From Berghia stephanieae (lineage: Eukaryota > Mollusca > Gastropoda > Nudibranchia > Aeolidiidae): DNA of 64,000 nt. Below, in pieces: positions 47,107-59,182 of the stretch. Position numbers and translations under genes: made by a program. The notes under the pieces were generated by a model that saw only the letters and a program-made list of their open reading frames with translations, was not told the DNA's origin and ran no database searches. The DNA lies in contig CM067449.1 of the NCBI GenBank assembly GCA_034508935.3, positions 37,398,217 to 37,462,216 on the forward strand. Reading direction: 5' to 3'. Position 1 is the first letter of the stretch, and every line of letters begins with the position of its first letter.

Positions 47107-47178
<72 letters not shown>

Positions 47179-47230
47179 AAGTTATTGAGAGAAAAATCTT
47201 TATTTAGAATCCTTGAGCACAGGCGAGCCG

Positions 47231-47287
<57 letters not shown>
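47096..47287. repeat. (CTA)n and (GT)n microsatellites in the P element
   Basis: CTG/CTA triplets at 47096-47178 and GT at 47234-47287, between the transposase stop and the conserved 3' block. They have no counterpart at the same place in the 60-kb derivative. Confidence 0.9.
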
Positions 47288-47288
<1 letters not shown>

Positions 47289-47833
47289 CGTGGCTGTAGT
47301 CTAATTTTATCAGAATTAGGAGGTCAAGGAGTTATCTCTTTGGATATTAAGTAGGATTATATTTTTTTTCCGTATTAATATTAGTGTAGTGGAAATTACA
47401 ATGAGATCGTATTAAAAACAAAAGACTAAGAATAACATCGGATCGAGATGATTCTGATAGCAAAGAAGTAGGCTATATATGTGACATATTTAAATTCAGT
47501 CACCAAGCATGATAAAAACAAACAAAAAATCAACACAAATAATTTTAACCCTCTCCAGGCAAAAATTTGACGGTAGCATTTAAATATTTTTAGTCGACTA
47601 AAACATAGTTTACTTTACTAAGAACATGCACATTTTTATGTTGATAGGGGTTGACTGGTTGAAGATATTGTAATCCTGGATTAGGTCAAAAGAACAAAAG
47701 CAGAAGTAAAATAATCAATTTTAAAAACAAAAACAAAAAAAAACTGTCAACTTGGAACAAAACAGCACCAATGTCTAACTCTGGGACTAACCTTTAGATA
47801 ACAAGTTGTTGGTGATGTTTTCTGGTCAAGTCT

Positions 47834-50800
47834 TTACAGGTGTTTAAAGAGTATTGTCTTAGTATGCTTTTGACGAACTGAGCATGTGTTGTTGAATATG
47901 TGTCTGTCTGTAAATAGTTTGCCGTGGTGATACAACATTGTTCTACAAAATATGGAACAAGCTTCTTTAATAATCTGTGTTACACGATTGTCCTCACTTT
48001 CAAAATGACTTTCCATGGCATGCTTATCTAAATCTGTAAAAATTGATGGCCCTAATCTTTCTGTTACTTTTATTATCACTTTACTTATTGTTGTGCTATT
48101 GATTGCTCTCAAAGGTCCCTCCTTGTGTGTAGTTAGAATTTCTCTCAAACAAAGGTCAGCTGCTGTAATAACTTTATAAAAATCTTCAGATGGATATAAT
48201 AATCCCCCACCCCCCCCCCCCCCCTGTCTTTTCTTTCGGTAAAACTAGATGATGATGGTTTGCTTGAATCAGGATTGTCTAATGAGGCTAATAAATCTGA
48301 ACAAACAGAACATTTGATTTTGTCTCGTAATTTCCTTGCGATAAATCCAGACATATAATACAAAACATATGAATGGTACTCTGAGGGCTGGCAAAGGGTT
48401 TTCGTAAAGATCATAGTTTTTCTGTCCAATTCAGGTTGAAAAGAGTTTGTCGAATTGTCAACAGTAAAAGATGAATTTTCTTGGAAAAGCTTATTTTCGG
48501 GGGCAGGTAAGCAATTAGCATTTTTGGAACTCAGCACACCATTCTTCATCAAAAGAGACCTGAGGGCATATTTAAATTGAAGGACATTCGGGTTATTATT
48601 CCAGCCACCTCTTCTTCGTATCCTTGAAAACAATGTCTCCAAATGATCTTGAGAGAGTCTGTAAGTAAGTATGTATTTGTAGTTATTGGCCAAAAGTCTC
48701 CGAGATATCAATTCTATGGATGTCAGTGTTGCCAAAAATCCAATAAATCCAGTTTTCCTCTTTGATTGCAGTATTGGCTTGTTAGTATTGTCACATAAAG
48801 ATGATATATAATTTCTGGCAAAATGAATAAACTTTAATTTTTCCTCAAGATTTTCCTTTGTAATAGGGCTTTTAAATCCTTTTGTACAGAAACTACTGCT
48901 GTTGCATAAATCAAACAATTTATCAAATATACGAATAAATTTACAAGTCGCTTCACTTCCAGCAAATTCAGGCAACTTCAAGTCATCCCGAAGAAACGTA
49001 ATGGCAGAAGCAACAGAAGAGCTTAAAGTTTGGGCAGCAAGAGAAACTTTCATTTTATTTTTCACATAATCAATATGTCTTCCTTTTAGCTTGTTGGCAA
49101 GGTTTAAATTACTTTCAAGCTGCAGCTTGTGAAGTGCAACAATATAAGACCAATCAATTCTCTCCTCTCCACGGCGCAAACATTTCAGGTCACCCAATGC
49201 ATTTCTAACATTTTTTAACAAATGACAGGCATCAAAATAAAAGGGAATGGTTTTAGATGAATCCAAGGGGTGAGGAAACTCAGGATCAATGACATCTGAA
49301 CTTATAGTGCTTCCAATAGCAGTTGCAGTCGCTTGGTTAACATAAGCTCCATCACACACAACCCTTTGAACAGAGAAGCCTGCCTCAGACAGCCAAACCA
49401 TCCCATCATTAATAATCCGTGCTTGCTGGGCTGCACTAATCTTATCAACAAGAAAATAGCCAATAGGGTGCTTAAAATATCGCTTTTGTCCAACGATGAG
49501 AAGAGTAAGACTTTCTGAAGCTAATGTGTCTGGTGATGCAACTTGAAGATGACCATGGTTCACATAGCCAGCATAGGTCTGGGATGCAGGGTCAAACACA
49601 ACTTGCTTCCGAATGGACATCGAATCAAACATAAGGCAAACATCCTTCATCAAATCATCCTTTTTAAGTTGAGCTTGCAAAGTATTAAAAACATCTGTAA
49701 TAAATCCTGGGGAGACATTGTGGGATGCAGACCACCTACGAATGGTATCCGCATGAGGCAAATGCAAATACTTTCTCACATAATTATAAGCCTGAGCACT
49801 ATAGAAGTGCAAGGAAACAGCAAAGGATTTTAATTCATCAGAAAAACGCATAATATTTTTGGACATATGGGCAGCTTTTAATTCATTTTCAATTAAAGTG
49901 AGGGTTTCCGCAGCAAAATTTTCTTTTAGGATGTCAACATTTTCTTCTTTCAACAACTTTTTCTTCTTCAAATCTTCCAAAAAGGATGAAATTTTTACAT
50001 CTCGACGGGCCAACTTCTTCCTCTTGCTACTGAGTTGTTGTCTTTGATGAAGCATCTTTTCTTGGCAAACAAGCAACTTATTTTGGGTCTCTTCTAAGTG
50101 GCTTTCAACTGAAGAATAGGCATAATTATGTTCATCAACTTTAGGGGTCTTACTGGGTGTAGCATCTTCAAATGAGAATTGGGAGCAGCTCGTTTTCGAG
50201 GGGATGATCTTGTCTTTTTAATGGCAGGAGACTGTTTATGTTGGGGATAATTTGAAAATACAGATGGGACAGCATTCTCTCTCAATTTTTTTTGGTCTAA
50301 GCCGAGATAATAATCTTCTAATAAAAAATGGACACTACAAACCCTATCATTTTTTGTAGGTCTCCACTCTGACCCATCTACATTCTTCCTGCTGATTTTA
50401 GTAATCCACTTGGACAACAACTCAGGCTTATTCCATGGAAAGCTGAAAATAAGTGAGGTATTCTAACTAGGACTATCTTGACAATTGGTGTACTATAGTG
50501 AAAAACAATCTATCCAGTTGAATTATTTTCTACTGGCAAGGGAAAGACTCCGTGGAAAGTAAAGCAATTAGACGTCTAGTACTATACTTATATATTTGTC
50601 TTTATCTAGGTCTTCCTGTCAATATACTTATATACTTGTTGATATTCATCTCGGTTCATTTATCTCAAGTTTTGAAAAATAACCACACTACTCTTACTCG
50701 CCTAGAGTGGAGTGCTTATACTTTGGCCTTTGCAGTTAATTGCAATCGCAAGCTCAATTCGAAAACGCATTATAGTTATAGGTTATTATAATACATGATT

Positions 50801-51221
50801 ACACACATTCTCTAACTTCATTTTTACCTCAGGGGAATAGTTCAGATCAGTATGTAGATTTATTTATAAAAATACTTGGGAGACCTTCCATTCTTGCTCT
50901 AGTACTAGGGGGTTTGGGAGGGGGAAAACTTTTTTTAAAAAAAAGTTTTCCCCCTCCCAAACCCCCTACTAGAACAAGAATACTTGGGATGTAGTAGCTT
51001 ATGGAAGGTCTCCCAAATACTTATGAGATATAGACTCTATATCTAAATCTATCTAGATCCTAGAACATTATCAGTCTCCGTCGCAGTCGCCAGTAGCCCA
51101 AAATACAATTATATAACTTCTTTTTTAGTTCATTGATTTATTTCTCTTACCTGTGAAACGACAATGATGTGCCTTTGACAGCTTTATTGTGGCATAAATA
51201 TACGCAGCAGTTCTGAACCAT
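47834..51221 (-). CDS. P-element-type transposase with THAP domain (THAP9-like), two frameshifts
   Basis: Exon 1 (51221-51151) encodes MVQNCCVYLCHNKAVKGTSL and SFH, the N-terminal THAP half with its CxxxxC; donor CAG|GTAAGAG. Exon 2 starts at 50442 after ATTTTCAG, in phase, with FPWNKPELLSKWITKISRKN, RVCSVHF and AVPSVF completing the THAP zinc finger. A frame change near 50160-50240 leads into a DEHNYAYSSVE coiled coil. The core follows: FSDELKSFAVSLHFYSAQAY, CLMFDSMSIRK, VVCDGAYVNQ, FYFDACHLLKNVRNAL and QDHLETLFSRIRRRGGWN, the RNase-H-like and GTP-region motifs of P transposases. A poly-G run (48204-48224) shifts the frame before the C-terminus, which resumes as LREILTTHKEGPLRA and stops at 47834. 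The catalytic Asp and Glu candidates are all present. Confidence 0.8.
50863..51027. repeat. Large imperfect palindrome in the transposase intron
   Basis: The inner arms (about 50906-50936 and 50938-50968) are 31-bp complements around TTTGGGAGGGGGAAAACTTT. The outer arms (about 50869-50891 and 51001-51023) around TTGGGAGACCTTCCAT are also complementary, with a short unpaired stretch only on the right. It is absent from the two nonautonomous relatives, so it is likely a separate insertion. Confidence 0.75.
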
Positions 51222-51445
51222 TTTATTGTGAATTCTAATTTTGTTGTGTCGTTATGATGACATTAGATACCGAATGAATGGTAATGTTTACATTCTCAGC
51301 CAACAACAAAATGGCGCTGAATGCTTTCATTGGTGGACACTTTTTAGACTCCGTACGTATTCTCATTCCTTTAATTCTATGGGGAGTTACAAATAGTGAA
51401 AAGCGGTAGTTTTCGCTATATGTAGTGGTAGTACAAATAACCACT

Positions 51446-51593
<148 letters not shown>

Positions 51594-51716
51594 CGAGGAC
51601 CATCTCAGCTCCTGTGAGATGTCCATATCAAAAAGAAGAACGGAAGAGAAAAAAAATACATATAATTAAGGATCATCTCGTCGCCTGTAAGATGTCCTCA
51701 AATGGTTTGTTTTGTT

Positions 51717-52996
51717 TTACAAATCTAGCCTCTTTGGTGGCTTGATGGTTCTCCCAAATCTGCTAGTGCGAGTGTCAGCCTGGGGGCGGGGGGGGGGGGG
51801 GGGGGTCGATAGTTGCGATGGAAGTCCGGGTGAGGGCTCGCCTGCTGTTTGAACTGGTGGGATATGGGGATCTTGCTCGAGTCCCTGAGTATTGGAAGAT
51901 GCAGTGGGTACAAGAGATTTGATGTTTCTGCGAATGGGCAAATTGTTGTTATCAGGCTGAAGGATGTATGACCTAGGGTTGGGGTGTTGCCTGATAACCT
52001 TTGCATTTCGTCCCATATCTTTTATGAATACTTCGTCTCCAGGGTGAAGTTCTGGTTGGGATTTTCTGGCGAGGTGACGTGTGTTGTATTGTCTACACAT
52101 ATTTTCCCTGTGTCTATCCTCTCTTTCTCTGAGCACGTCTTGGTCCAATAGTTGTGGATGTAATTTTTGTTTTAGGATGGGCAACTTTGTCTGTAGTCTT
52201 CTTCCCATCAGGAGCTCACTTGGTGAGAATTCGTTGAAGAGAGGGGTTGCTCTGTAATTCAGTAATGCGATATAAGGGTCATCAGCCTTTTTCAACATGT
52301 TTTTCAGGGTCTGGATTGCTCTCTCGATCATGCCGTTGCTTTGAGGATATCGGGGTGAGCTCGTTATGTGCGTGAATCCATAGTCGCGTGCAAATTCCTG
52401 GAATTGTGAGCTTGAAAACTGAGGGCCGTTGTCCGAGACAATGACATCAAGTATGCCGTGCGTTGCTAAGATGGACTTTAACTTGTTGACCACACATGAA
52501 CTAGCCTGCTCTTCTAAAATTCTTATTTCAGGCCATCTGGAGTATTGTCTGTTACAGCCAGGTATGTCTTGCCTTTAAGGTAGAACAAATCTGCAGCCAC
52601 TCTTGACCAGGGTCGATCTGGGAAAGAGGAAGGAAGAAGTGGTTCCCTGACATCCGGTCTCAGTTTAGCGCAAACTGTACACTTTCCTATCATGTCTTCG
52701 ATTTCACTGGAAATGTTGGGCCACCAGCCAGCGCTTTGGGCAAGGGCTTTGCATTTGGTAATGCCAAGATGACTTTCGTGACGGCGATTTAGAGTGTCCA
52801 TTCTTAAGTCTCGTGGAATGACAATTCTGTTATTGAAAAGAAGAAGATCATTTATGATCGTGAAGCATTGCTGATTGTGCCAATATTGTTTTAGGAATGT
52901 GTTGGCAGGCATATAACCTGGCCAGCCGGTGCTGCAAAACTGTCGGACTTCTGCAATCACTGGATCAGCCTTTTGATGACTTATGATTTCAGTCAT
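51717..52996 (-). pseudogene. Gypsy integrase region (fossil)
   Basis: Contains a zinc-binding HHCC-type start and an integrase core with VSDNGPQFSS and SSPRYPQSNGMIERAIQ, followed by a proline-rich tail. Part of the Gypsy fossil. Confidence 0.7.
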
Positions 52997-53018
52997 TTTG
53001 TGGGAACTTGCTGGGAGT

Positions 53019-53914
53019 TAGTGCGGGGCGGTCCTTGGCAAGCTTAAGGACCACGGTCCTACGGTCCTTGGGAAATGAAGACCGCAAGGACCGGTCCTTT
53101 TCGACATTGAACATTCCTGAGAGACTGTTGGAAATTCGAACCGGTTTGACCTTTGAGAGCGTGTGATCGTTCATTCTTGAACCGTTAAAGACCGCTACAC
53201 GATGAAAACCGTGGCCTACAGGAGTAAAACACACGGAGTAGTCACACTCATTTCAAATTGTAACCTAATTAGAGAAGAGGGGTGATACCTTCTTTATTTG
53301 CTCACCGTACTTCATTGTTACTTCGATAATTTAATAAAATTTGAAATTTATCCCCATTAACGGAGATAATGGCATCGCCCAAGGCGTTGATCGAGTTGTT
53401 CGTGGCGTTGATACACACACGCAACTCCTCCCCCCCCCCCTCCCCCCCCCCCCACACACACACATTAGAGGGCAGCGAGCATTGAAGAGTAAGAGAGAGA
53501 CGTGAAGTTATAATAAGAGGGGGTGGATGAGGTGATAAGAGGGGTCGATGGTGACTTTTCACCAGATCTAACAAACTCAGCTACCCATTCATTGCTGAGT
53601 AGACAGGGATTCAGAAAAAAATCGACTGCACCCGGGATCGATCTCTGGCCCTTTGCGTATAAAGAGAGTGCTCTATCAACTGAGCTATCGGGGTCCCCAA
53701 ATATTCTATTGGACTTTTTTAAAATTCAGACGTTATAACTGGGTTTTTTGGAAGGAAGAAACTAATGAAACTCATATTATTTGATTAGTAAAAACACCAA
53801 ACGAAATTTTAATATTATTGTATTATTTTAAATGACAACACTGCGATAGAAAGGAGTGGTGACAAGAGATGGACAAAAGAAAACAAAAAATCGGATTTGC
53901 TACTTGCTAGGTTC

Positions 53915-53947
<33 letters not shown>

Positions 53948-54472
53948 ACACACACACACAAACACACACATCTTTTGTAGTCACATACATTTCAAACAAT
54001 AACCCATTAGAGAAGAGGGGTCATGCCTTCACCATAGATCATTGTCATTGCGATCATTATGGTGTAGTAAATTTTGAAATTTACCCCGTATAATGGAATC
54101 GTCCAAGGCGTGCGCCTCCTGTTCCCCCCATCTCACACACGAAAGGGCGGTTTGCGGAGTGGAGGTTGGTGGTCGTCTGCCTGTATGGTCGTCTGTGTCG
54201 GTTAGTGTATGGCAAAGGGGGGTGGGTGCGATTAATTAAGTGGGATGGGTGGTGATTGGTGGAAGATAGGCAACCGAAGCAACGAATCGCTGGGGAAGTA
54301 GTAGGCTATGGCGCGAGACTGTAGGACCGTGGTCCTTGCAAGGACCGCCCCGCACTATGAAAGGTGATAAGAAGTGAGGACCGGCGCCGGTCTTCCCCTC
54401 TGGGACCGGTCTTCGGTTCACAGCTAAAAGACCGTCGGACCGCGGTCCAGACCGGTCTTCAGCGCGGCACTA
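53019..54472. mobile_element. Nonautonomous hAT inserted in the Gypsy fossil
   Basis: Flanked by the 8-bp repeat CTGGGAGT at 53011-53018 and 54473-54480. The ends are TAGTGCGGGGC and (complement) TAGTGCCGCGC, and both are followed by many GGTCC/GGACC motifs. The interior has two ~190-bp direct repeats (about 53257-53450 and 53978-54125), a tRNA-like sequence and CA repeats (53919-53966). There is no transposase. Confidence 0.8.
53618..53700 (-). other. tRNA-like sequence
   Basis: The minus strand reads GATAGCTCAGTTGATAGAGC (A box and D arm) and GATCGATCCCGGGTGC (B box and T arm). The anticodon arm pairs poorly and the acceptor stem does not close, so it is probably a SINE head or tRNA pseudogene, not a working gene. 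Confidence 0.5.
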
Positions 54473-54535
54473 CTGGGAGTGAGTTAACGGCTTGTTCTCC
54501 CATGGCTTGAACCTCTCTGTTGAAACAGACGTCTG

Positions 54536-55729
54536 CTACGCTAGGCACACTTGTTGGTGCTCTGGAAAGAGATCAGCAATAATCTGGTCTTTGCCCGAGA
54601 CATGAACAACTTCAATATCAAATTTGGCAAGTCGAAGACGAAACCGTAGAATCCGTGGAGGTAATTTAGAGAGCTCTTTAGACATTAAGAGGAGCACGAG
54701 GGGTTTGTGGTCAGTCTCTATGGTGTACTGAAGACCTTGACCATATTCGCTGAGTCTTTCAGAAGCCCATGTTGCAGCTAAGGCTTCCAATTCGATGACT
54801 GCATACCGCTGTTCAGTTTCGGTCAAGGTGCGAGATATGTAGCACACCGGTTTTCTGGAACCATCTATCTTGACCTGGATGAGGACTGCTCCGATTCCTT
54901 CCTTTGATGCATCAGCCGCGATGATCGTTTTCAGATTTGGAGAATAGTGTGCTAGCACCGGGGCGGTGGTCAGTTGTTGCTTTATGGTTTTGAAAGCATT
55001 TTCCTGGGAGTCGTGATCTTTTTTGAGGAGTGAGCGCAGTGGGGTTGTCATGGCTTCTAATCCAGGGGCAAACTTTGTCATCTGATTCACCATGCCGAGA
55101 AATCTTTGTAATTCTGCAACATTTTGAGGTGGTGGGAAATTTGTTATGGTATGGATTTTGTCTGGGTCGACTCTGACCCCTGAATCATCGATGATGTGGC
55201 CAAAAAATTTCAATGAGTTCTTGGAGAAGGAACATTTTTCATTTAAGGTGAGACCTGCGTCTTGAAGAAGTTGCATAGTCTTTCGCACCCGCTTGTCGTG
55301 AGTGGCTTGATCTGGAGCATGGATGATGATGTCATCAATGTGGCACACTACTCCTTCTTGATCGTGAAGTATTTCGGTCATGGTGCGCTGGAAAACTTCA
55401 GAGGCCGACGAAATACCGAAAGGCAGTCTGTTCATACAGTACCGCCCAAAGGGTGTGAGGAATGTTGTGTATTCCCAGGATTCTTCTGATAATGGTATTT
55501 GCCAACATCCGGATGTGGCATCTAGTTTTGTAAATATCTTACTGGCTGCGAACTGTGCGAGGTCTTCATCTACAGATTTTAATGGGTGAACTTCTCGCTT
55601 GACTGCTTTGTTAAGGGATGTCAAATCAATGCATATGCGAACTGAGCCGTTTGGTTTGGGGACGACCACCATTCCTGCCCACCAGTCTGTGGGCTCTGTT
55701 ACTTGTGAGATAATACCATGTTGCAACAT
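54536..55729 (-). pseudogene. Gypsy reverse transcriptase-RNase H region (fossil)
   Basis: Carries VRICIDLTSLNKAVKRE, FTKLDATSGCWQIPL, PFGISSASEVFQRTM and VVCHIDDIIIHA of the reverse transcriptase, then AADASKEGIGAVL and TDHKPLVLLL of RNase H. Family by motif order: Gypsy. Part of the LTR fossil. Confidence 0.75.
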
Positions 55730-56640
55730 TCTTTCCAGCTGAGTAGGACCTTGGTCTGTCTGATTGCGTTTTTGACATTGAGTTGATTTGTTGAAATTTT
55801 GGCGTTGTTGATGCTGTTGCTTGTCCTCTGTTTCTGATTGCTGCTATGTCTGCAATTTTTGAGTCCTGGAAAACCTTGCCTTGAGTTTTGGCTTCTTCTG
55901 CTGAGCGGCAAATGTCAATGCATTTTCTAGTGACAAGTGTCTTTCTTTCAACAGGTCAGTTCGTGTCTGCTAGTCATTGGTACCCGTTACAATTTTGTCT
56001 CTAATCAATGAATCTCTGCAATCATGACAAAAGTTGCAGGTCTTGGAGAGTCGTCTTAGGTCAGCGAGAAATGTGTCAAAAGTCTCTCCTTCCATTTGGT
56101 TTCTCTGGTTGAGCTTAAAACGTTCAAAAGTTTCGTTTTGTTCTCCAATAACAAATTCATCAAACTTGGTTATGATTTCATGGAGAGTGCGATCTTCCTC
56201 GTCTGTTGTGTATTGGAAGCCGTTGTTAATTCTGAGGGCCTCATCATCTAAGCATCATCACAGCGCCACGATATTTCTGTTCTAGATCTTCTAAACGTGA
56301 CAAAAGAACGTATGTGTTCCATATTTGTTTAAATAATTTCCAGTTTTCCACTGGATTTGACCCCAAGACCAGTTTGTCTGGTGGTTTTATGCCCGTGATA
56401 ACCGGTTTAGAAGTCGTAGCCATGACGGTTAAACTGAACTGCTTCTTATTAAAAAAAAAGAAAGTGTTCCTCCTACCTTTTGACAGGTTGTTCCAAAATC
56501 CTTAAATATTATAAATACAATTGTAGCTTTTCTAGGCTCGATTCACGACACTGGATAAATGTAGGGTATACATTCACTCAGTTTTACTTTTGGGTTCTCA
56601 AGAAATCGCTGCCACCATGTTGACTTACCCGTTAGTTCTC

Positions 56641-56971
56641 CTAGATCCCCGTTAGTTATTAAGAGTTATCGTTCGTGTTACTATGTATGCCACAATCATT
56701 ATTTCTACGTTATTATCATTATTGTTGTCGTTGTAATCGTCATCATCGTCATTATTATGATTATGATTATTATAACATAACATAACATAACATATGGTAT
56801 AGGGCAAAATAGGATAAGATCCTTTGAATGCCATTAATATTAATAGTAATGCCATAAATCTATTCATTAAAGATTGCAATAATGATACACGTGGTAAAGA
56901 TTATATTTCAACTTAAATGTACTCATGTATATGTGGTGTACAAACATATATCTTTAACCGTGACATGCAAA

Positions 56972-57005
<34 letters not shown>

Positions 57006-57069
57006 ACGCATATAGAAGATAACCATAATAATGTAATAATGCATAATATACATACAAGATTGAAAGCCA
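56641..57069. other. No gene; TAACA and CA repeats
   Basis: Short (CATAA)n run near 56775-56792 and a CA run at 56974-57008. It may include unrecognised terminal sequence of the Gypsy fossil. Confidence 0.4.
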
Positions 57070-58425
57070 TGTCAACAGCAGTGCAAACACGTATTATTCG
57101 TCATATATAAATCTCCCATCATATAATTCCCTGTCTACTAACACCTTGAAATAATCCATAGATTTTGCATTCTTTGTTTCAAATTTCAAACTGTTCCATT
57201 TCTGAACAATACGAATATAGAACCAGTTTTGTCTTATGTTTGTTTTGCATCTAGAGACAAAAATCTTAAACTTGTCCCCTCTGGTAAAAGTAATATTAGA
57301 ATATGAAAAAAAATCAGAAAAGTCTATCCTATCCATACCATGTACCAATCTATAAATCTGAATTAAATCCCCACGAATTCTTCTATATTTCAAACTGGGT
57401 AAGTCAAGAAATTCTAACCTTTCCTTATAAGATAAATACTGTATTGTATAATTTTTTTTGGTAGCTCTCCTCTGTACACTTTCAATACTAATAGATTGTC
57501 TTTTATATAATGGGCTCCAGATGCAATTTCCGTATTCTAGAATTGGTCGAACGAGCGATTTATACAAATATAAAAATGTGGTTTTATCAAGACTTATAAA
57601 GGTTCTATATATTATTCCCATCATTCTGTTTGCACGGCTTACACAATTATCAAGATGTACATCAAAATTCAAATGTGAATCAAAAGTAACTCCCACATCC
57701 TTTTCATAAGGCACAACGGAAAGTAGATTTGACATAGAAGTATCGGTAAAATAATTATGACATGGATTATGTTTTACTTTATGTAATACTTTACATTTCG
57801 AAACATTAAAATCCAAATGCCATATTGTAGACCATTTGAAAAGTGAAAATATATCATTTTGTAGAATGTTATGATGTTCAGTTGTACTATAGATCTTTGT
57901 ATCGTCTGCAAACAGTTTGCAGGCTGAATTTATGCCACATGGTAAATCATTTATATATAAAAGAAATAAAAGTGGTCCCAATACGCTTCCTTGGAGTACA
58001 CCGCTAATTACATTCTTAAAATCCGACCCCACACCATTGACAATGACCCTTTGTATTCGATTATTAAGAAAGTCTTTAGTCCAGTTAAAGATATTTAAAT
58101 CCATATGCTTTTAGTTTAATGAATATACTCTCATGAGGTACAGAATCAAAAGCTTGCAGAAATCAAGATAAACAACATCAATGCATTGATCACGATCAAT
58201 TACTTGGTGAAATCCTCCATCACCTGTAATAGTTGAGTAATGCATGATCTCTTTGATCTAAAACTATGCTGGTTATCGTTTAGCATCGTATGACTTTCAA
58301 GAAAGCCCATTACTCGTTCTTTCAATATAGACTCCATAACCTTACAGAGTATGCATGGCTGATGGGTCTATAGTTTGCAGCATCTAGTTTGCTGCCCTTT
58401 TTATGAATGGCAGTAACATTGGCTT
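57070..58425 (-). mobile_element. LINE fragment, Jockey/CR1-like
   Basis: The RT C-terminal half is open, and the part upstream (58110-58425) continues in broken frames with HKKGSKLDAANYRPIS and FDSVPHESIFIKLKAYG. The 5' end stops at a TTA microsatellite at 58425, so the endonuclease is missing. No target duplication identified. Confidence 0.7.
57094..58104 (-). CDS. LINE reverse transcriptase, C-terminal part
   Basis: A 336-residue frame with SGVLQGSVLGPLLFLLYIND (motif B), CKLFADDTKIYS (motif C, catalytic DD), YEKDVGVTFDSHLNFDVHLD, LYKSLVRPILEYGNCIWSPL and the C-terminal FYIRIVQKWNSL. This matches the Jockey/CR1 style also seen at 5229-7046, but it is a different, longer-preserved copy. 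Usually PQG stands where this has LQG. Confidence 0.75.
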   Translation of the reverse strand: MDLNIFNWTKDFLNNRIQRVIVNGVGSDFKNVISGVLQGSVLGPLLFLLYINDLPCGINSACKLFADDTKIYSTTEHHNILQNDIFSLFKWSTIWHLDFNVSKCKVLHKVKHNPCHNYFTDTSMSNLLSVVPYEKDVGVTFDSHLNFDVHLDNCVSRANRMMGIIYRTFISLDKTTFLYLYKSLVRPILEYGNCIWSPLYKRQSISIESVQRRATKKNYTIQYLSYKERLEFLDLPSLKYRRIRGDLIQIYRLVHGMDRIDFSDFFSYSNITFTRGDKFKIFVSRCKTNIRQNWFYIRIVQKWNSLKFETKNAKSMDYFKVLVDRELYDGRFIYDE

Positions 58426-58429
58426 GTTT

Positions 58430-59104
<675 letters not shown>

Positions 59105-59182
59105 TTTAAATAGATACTGAATATTAGACTACAATTGACATCTATTTACTGAATACACGTGGTATTTTTAGGGGTGTTTCTT

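Larger units (their letters stand above)
46427..51381 (-). mobile_element. P-superfamily DNA transposon, nearly complete, 3' TIR missing
   Basis: On the minus strand it starts at 51381 with CATAGAATTAAAGGAATGAG, the end shared with 60074 and 45. A two-exon THAP/P transposase follows, then a 3' subterminal block (46925-46427) that matches 61745-62238. In the 60-kb relative that block is followed directly by the 125-bp 3' inverted repeat. Here the homology stops exactly at AATTCCTTGG and the inverted repeat is absent. So this copy encodes transposase but has probably lost one end. It lies upstream of the host gene, between a hAT and a Gypsy fossil. Confidence 0.75.
51717..56640 (-). mobile_element. 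Gypsy-type LTR retrotransposon fossil, split by a hAT
   Basis: In minus-strand order: a weak gag-like region (about 56430-55730), a Gypsy reverse transcriptase-RNase H block, then an integrase block. Order and motifs fit the Gypsy superfamily. The LTRs were not recognised. A sequence near 56600 resembles a primer-binding site with TGGTGGCAGCG. The element is broken, with several breaks besides a 1.45-kb hAT inserted between RNase H and integrase. It predates that hAT. Its age cannot be set without paired LTRs. Confidence 0.7.
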
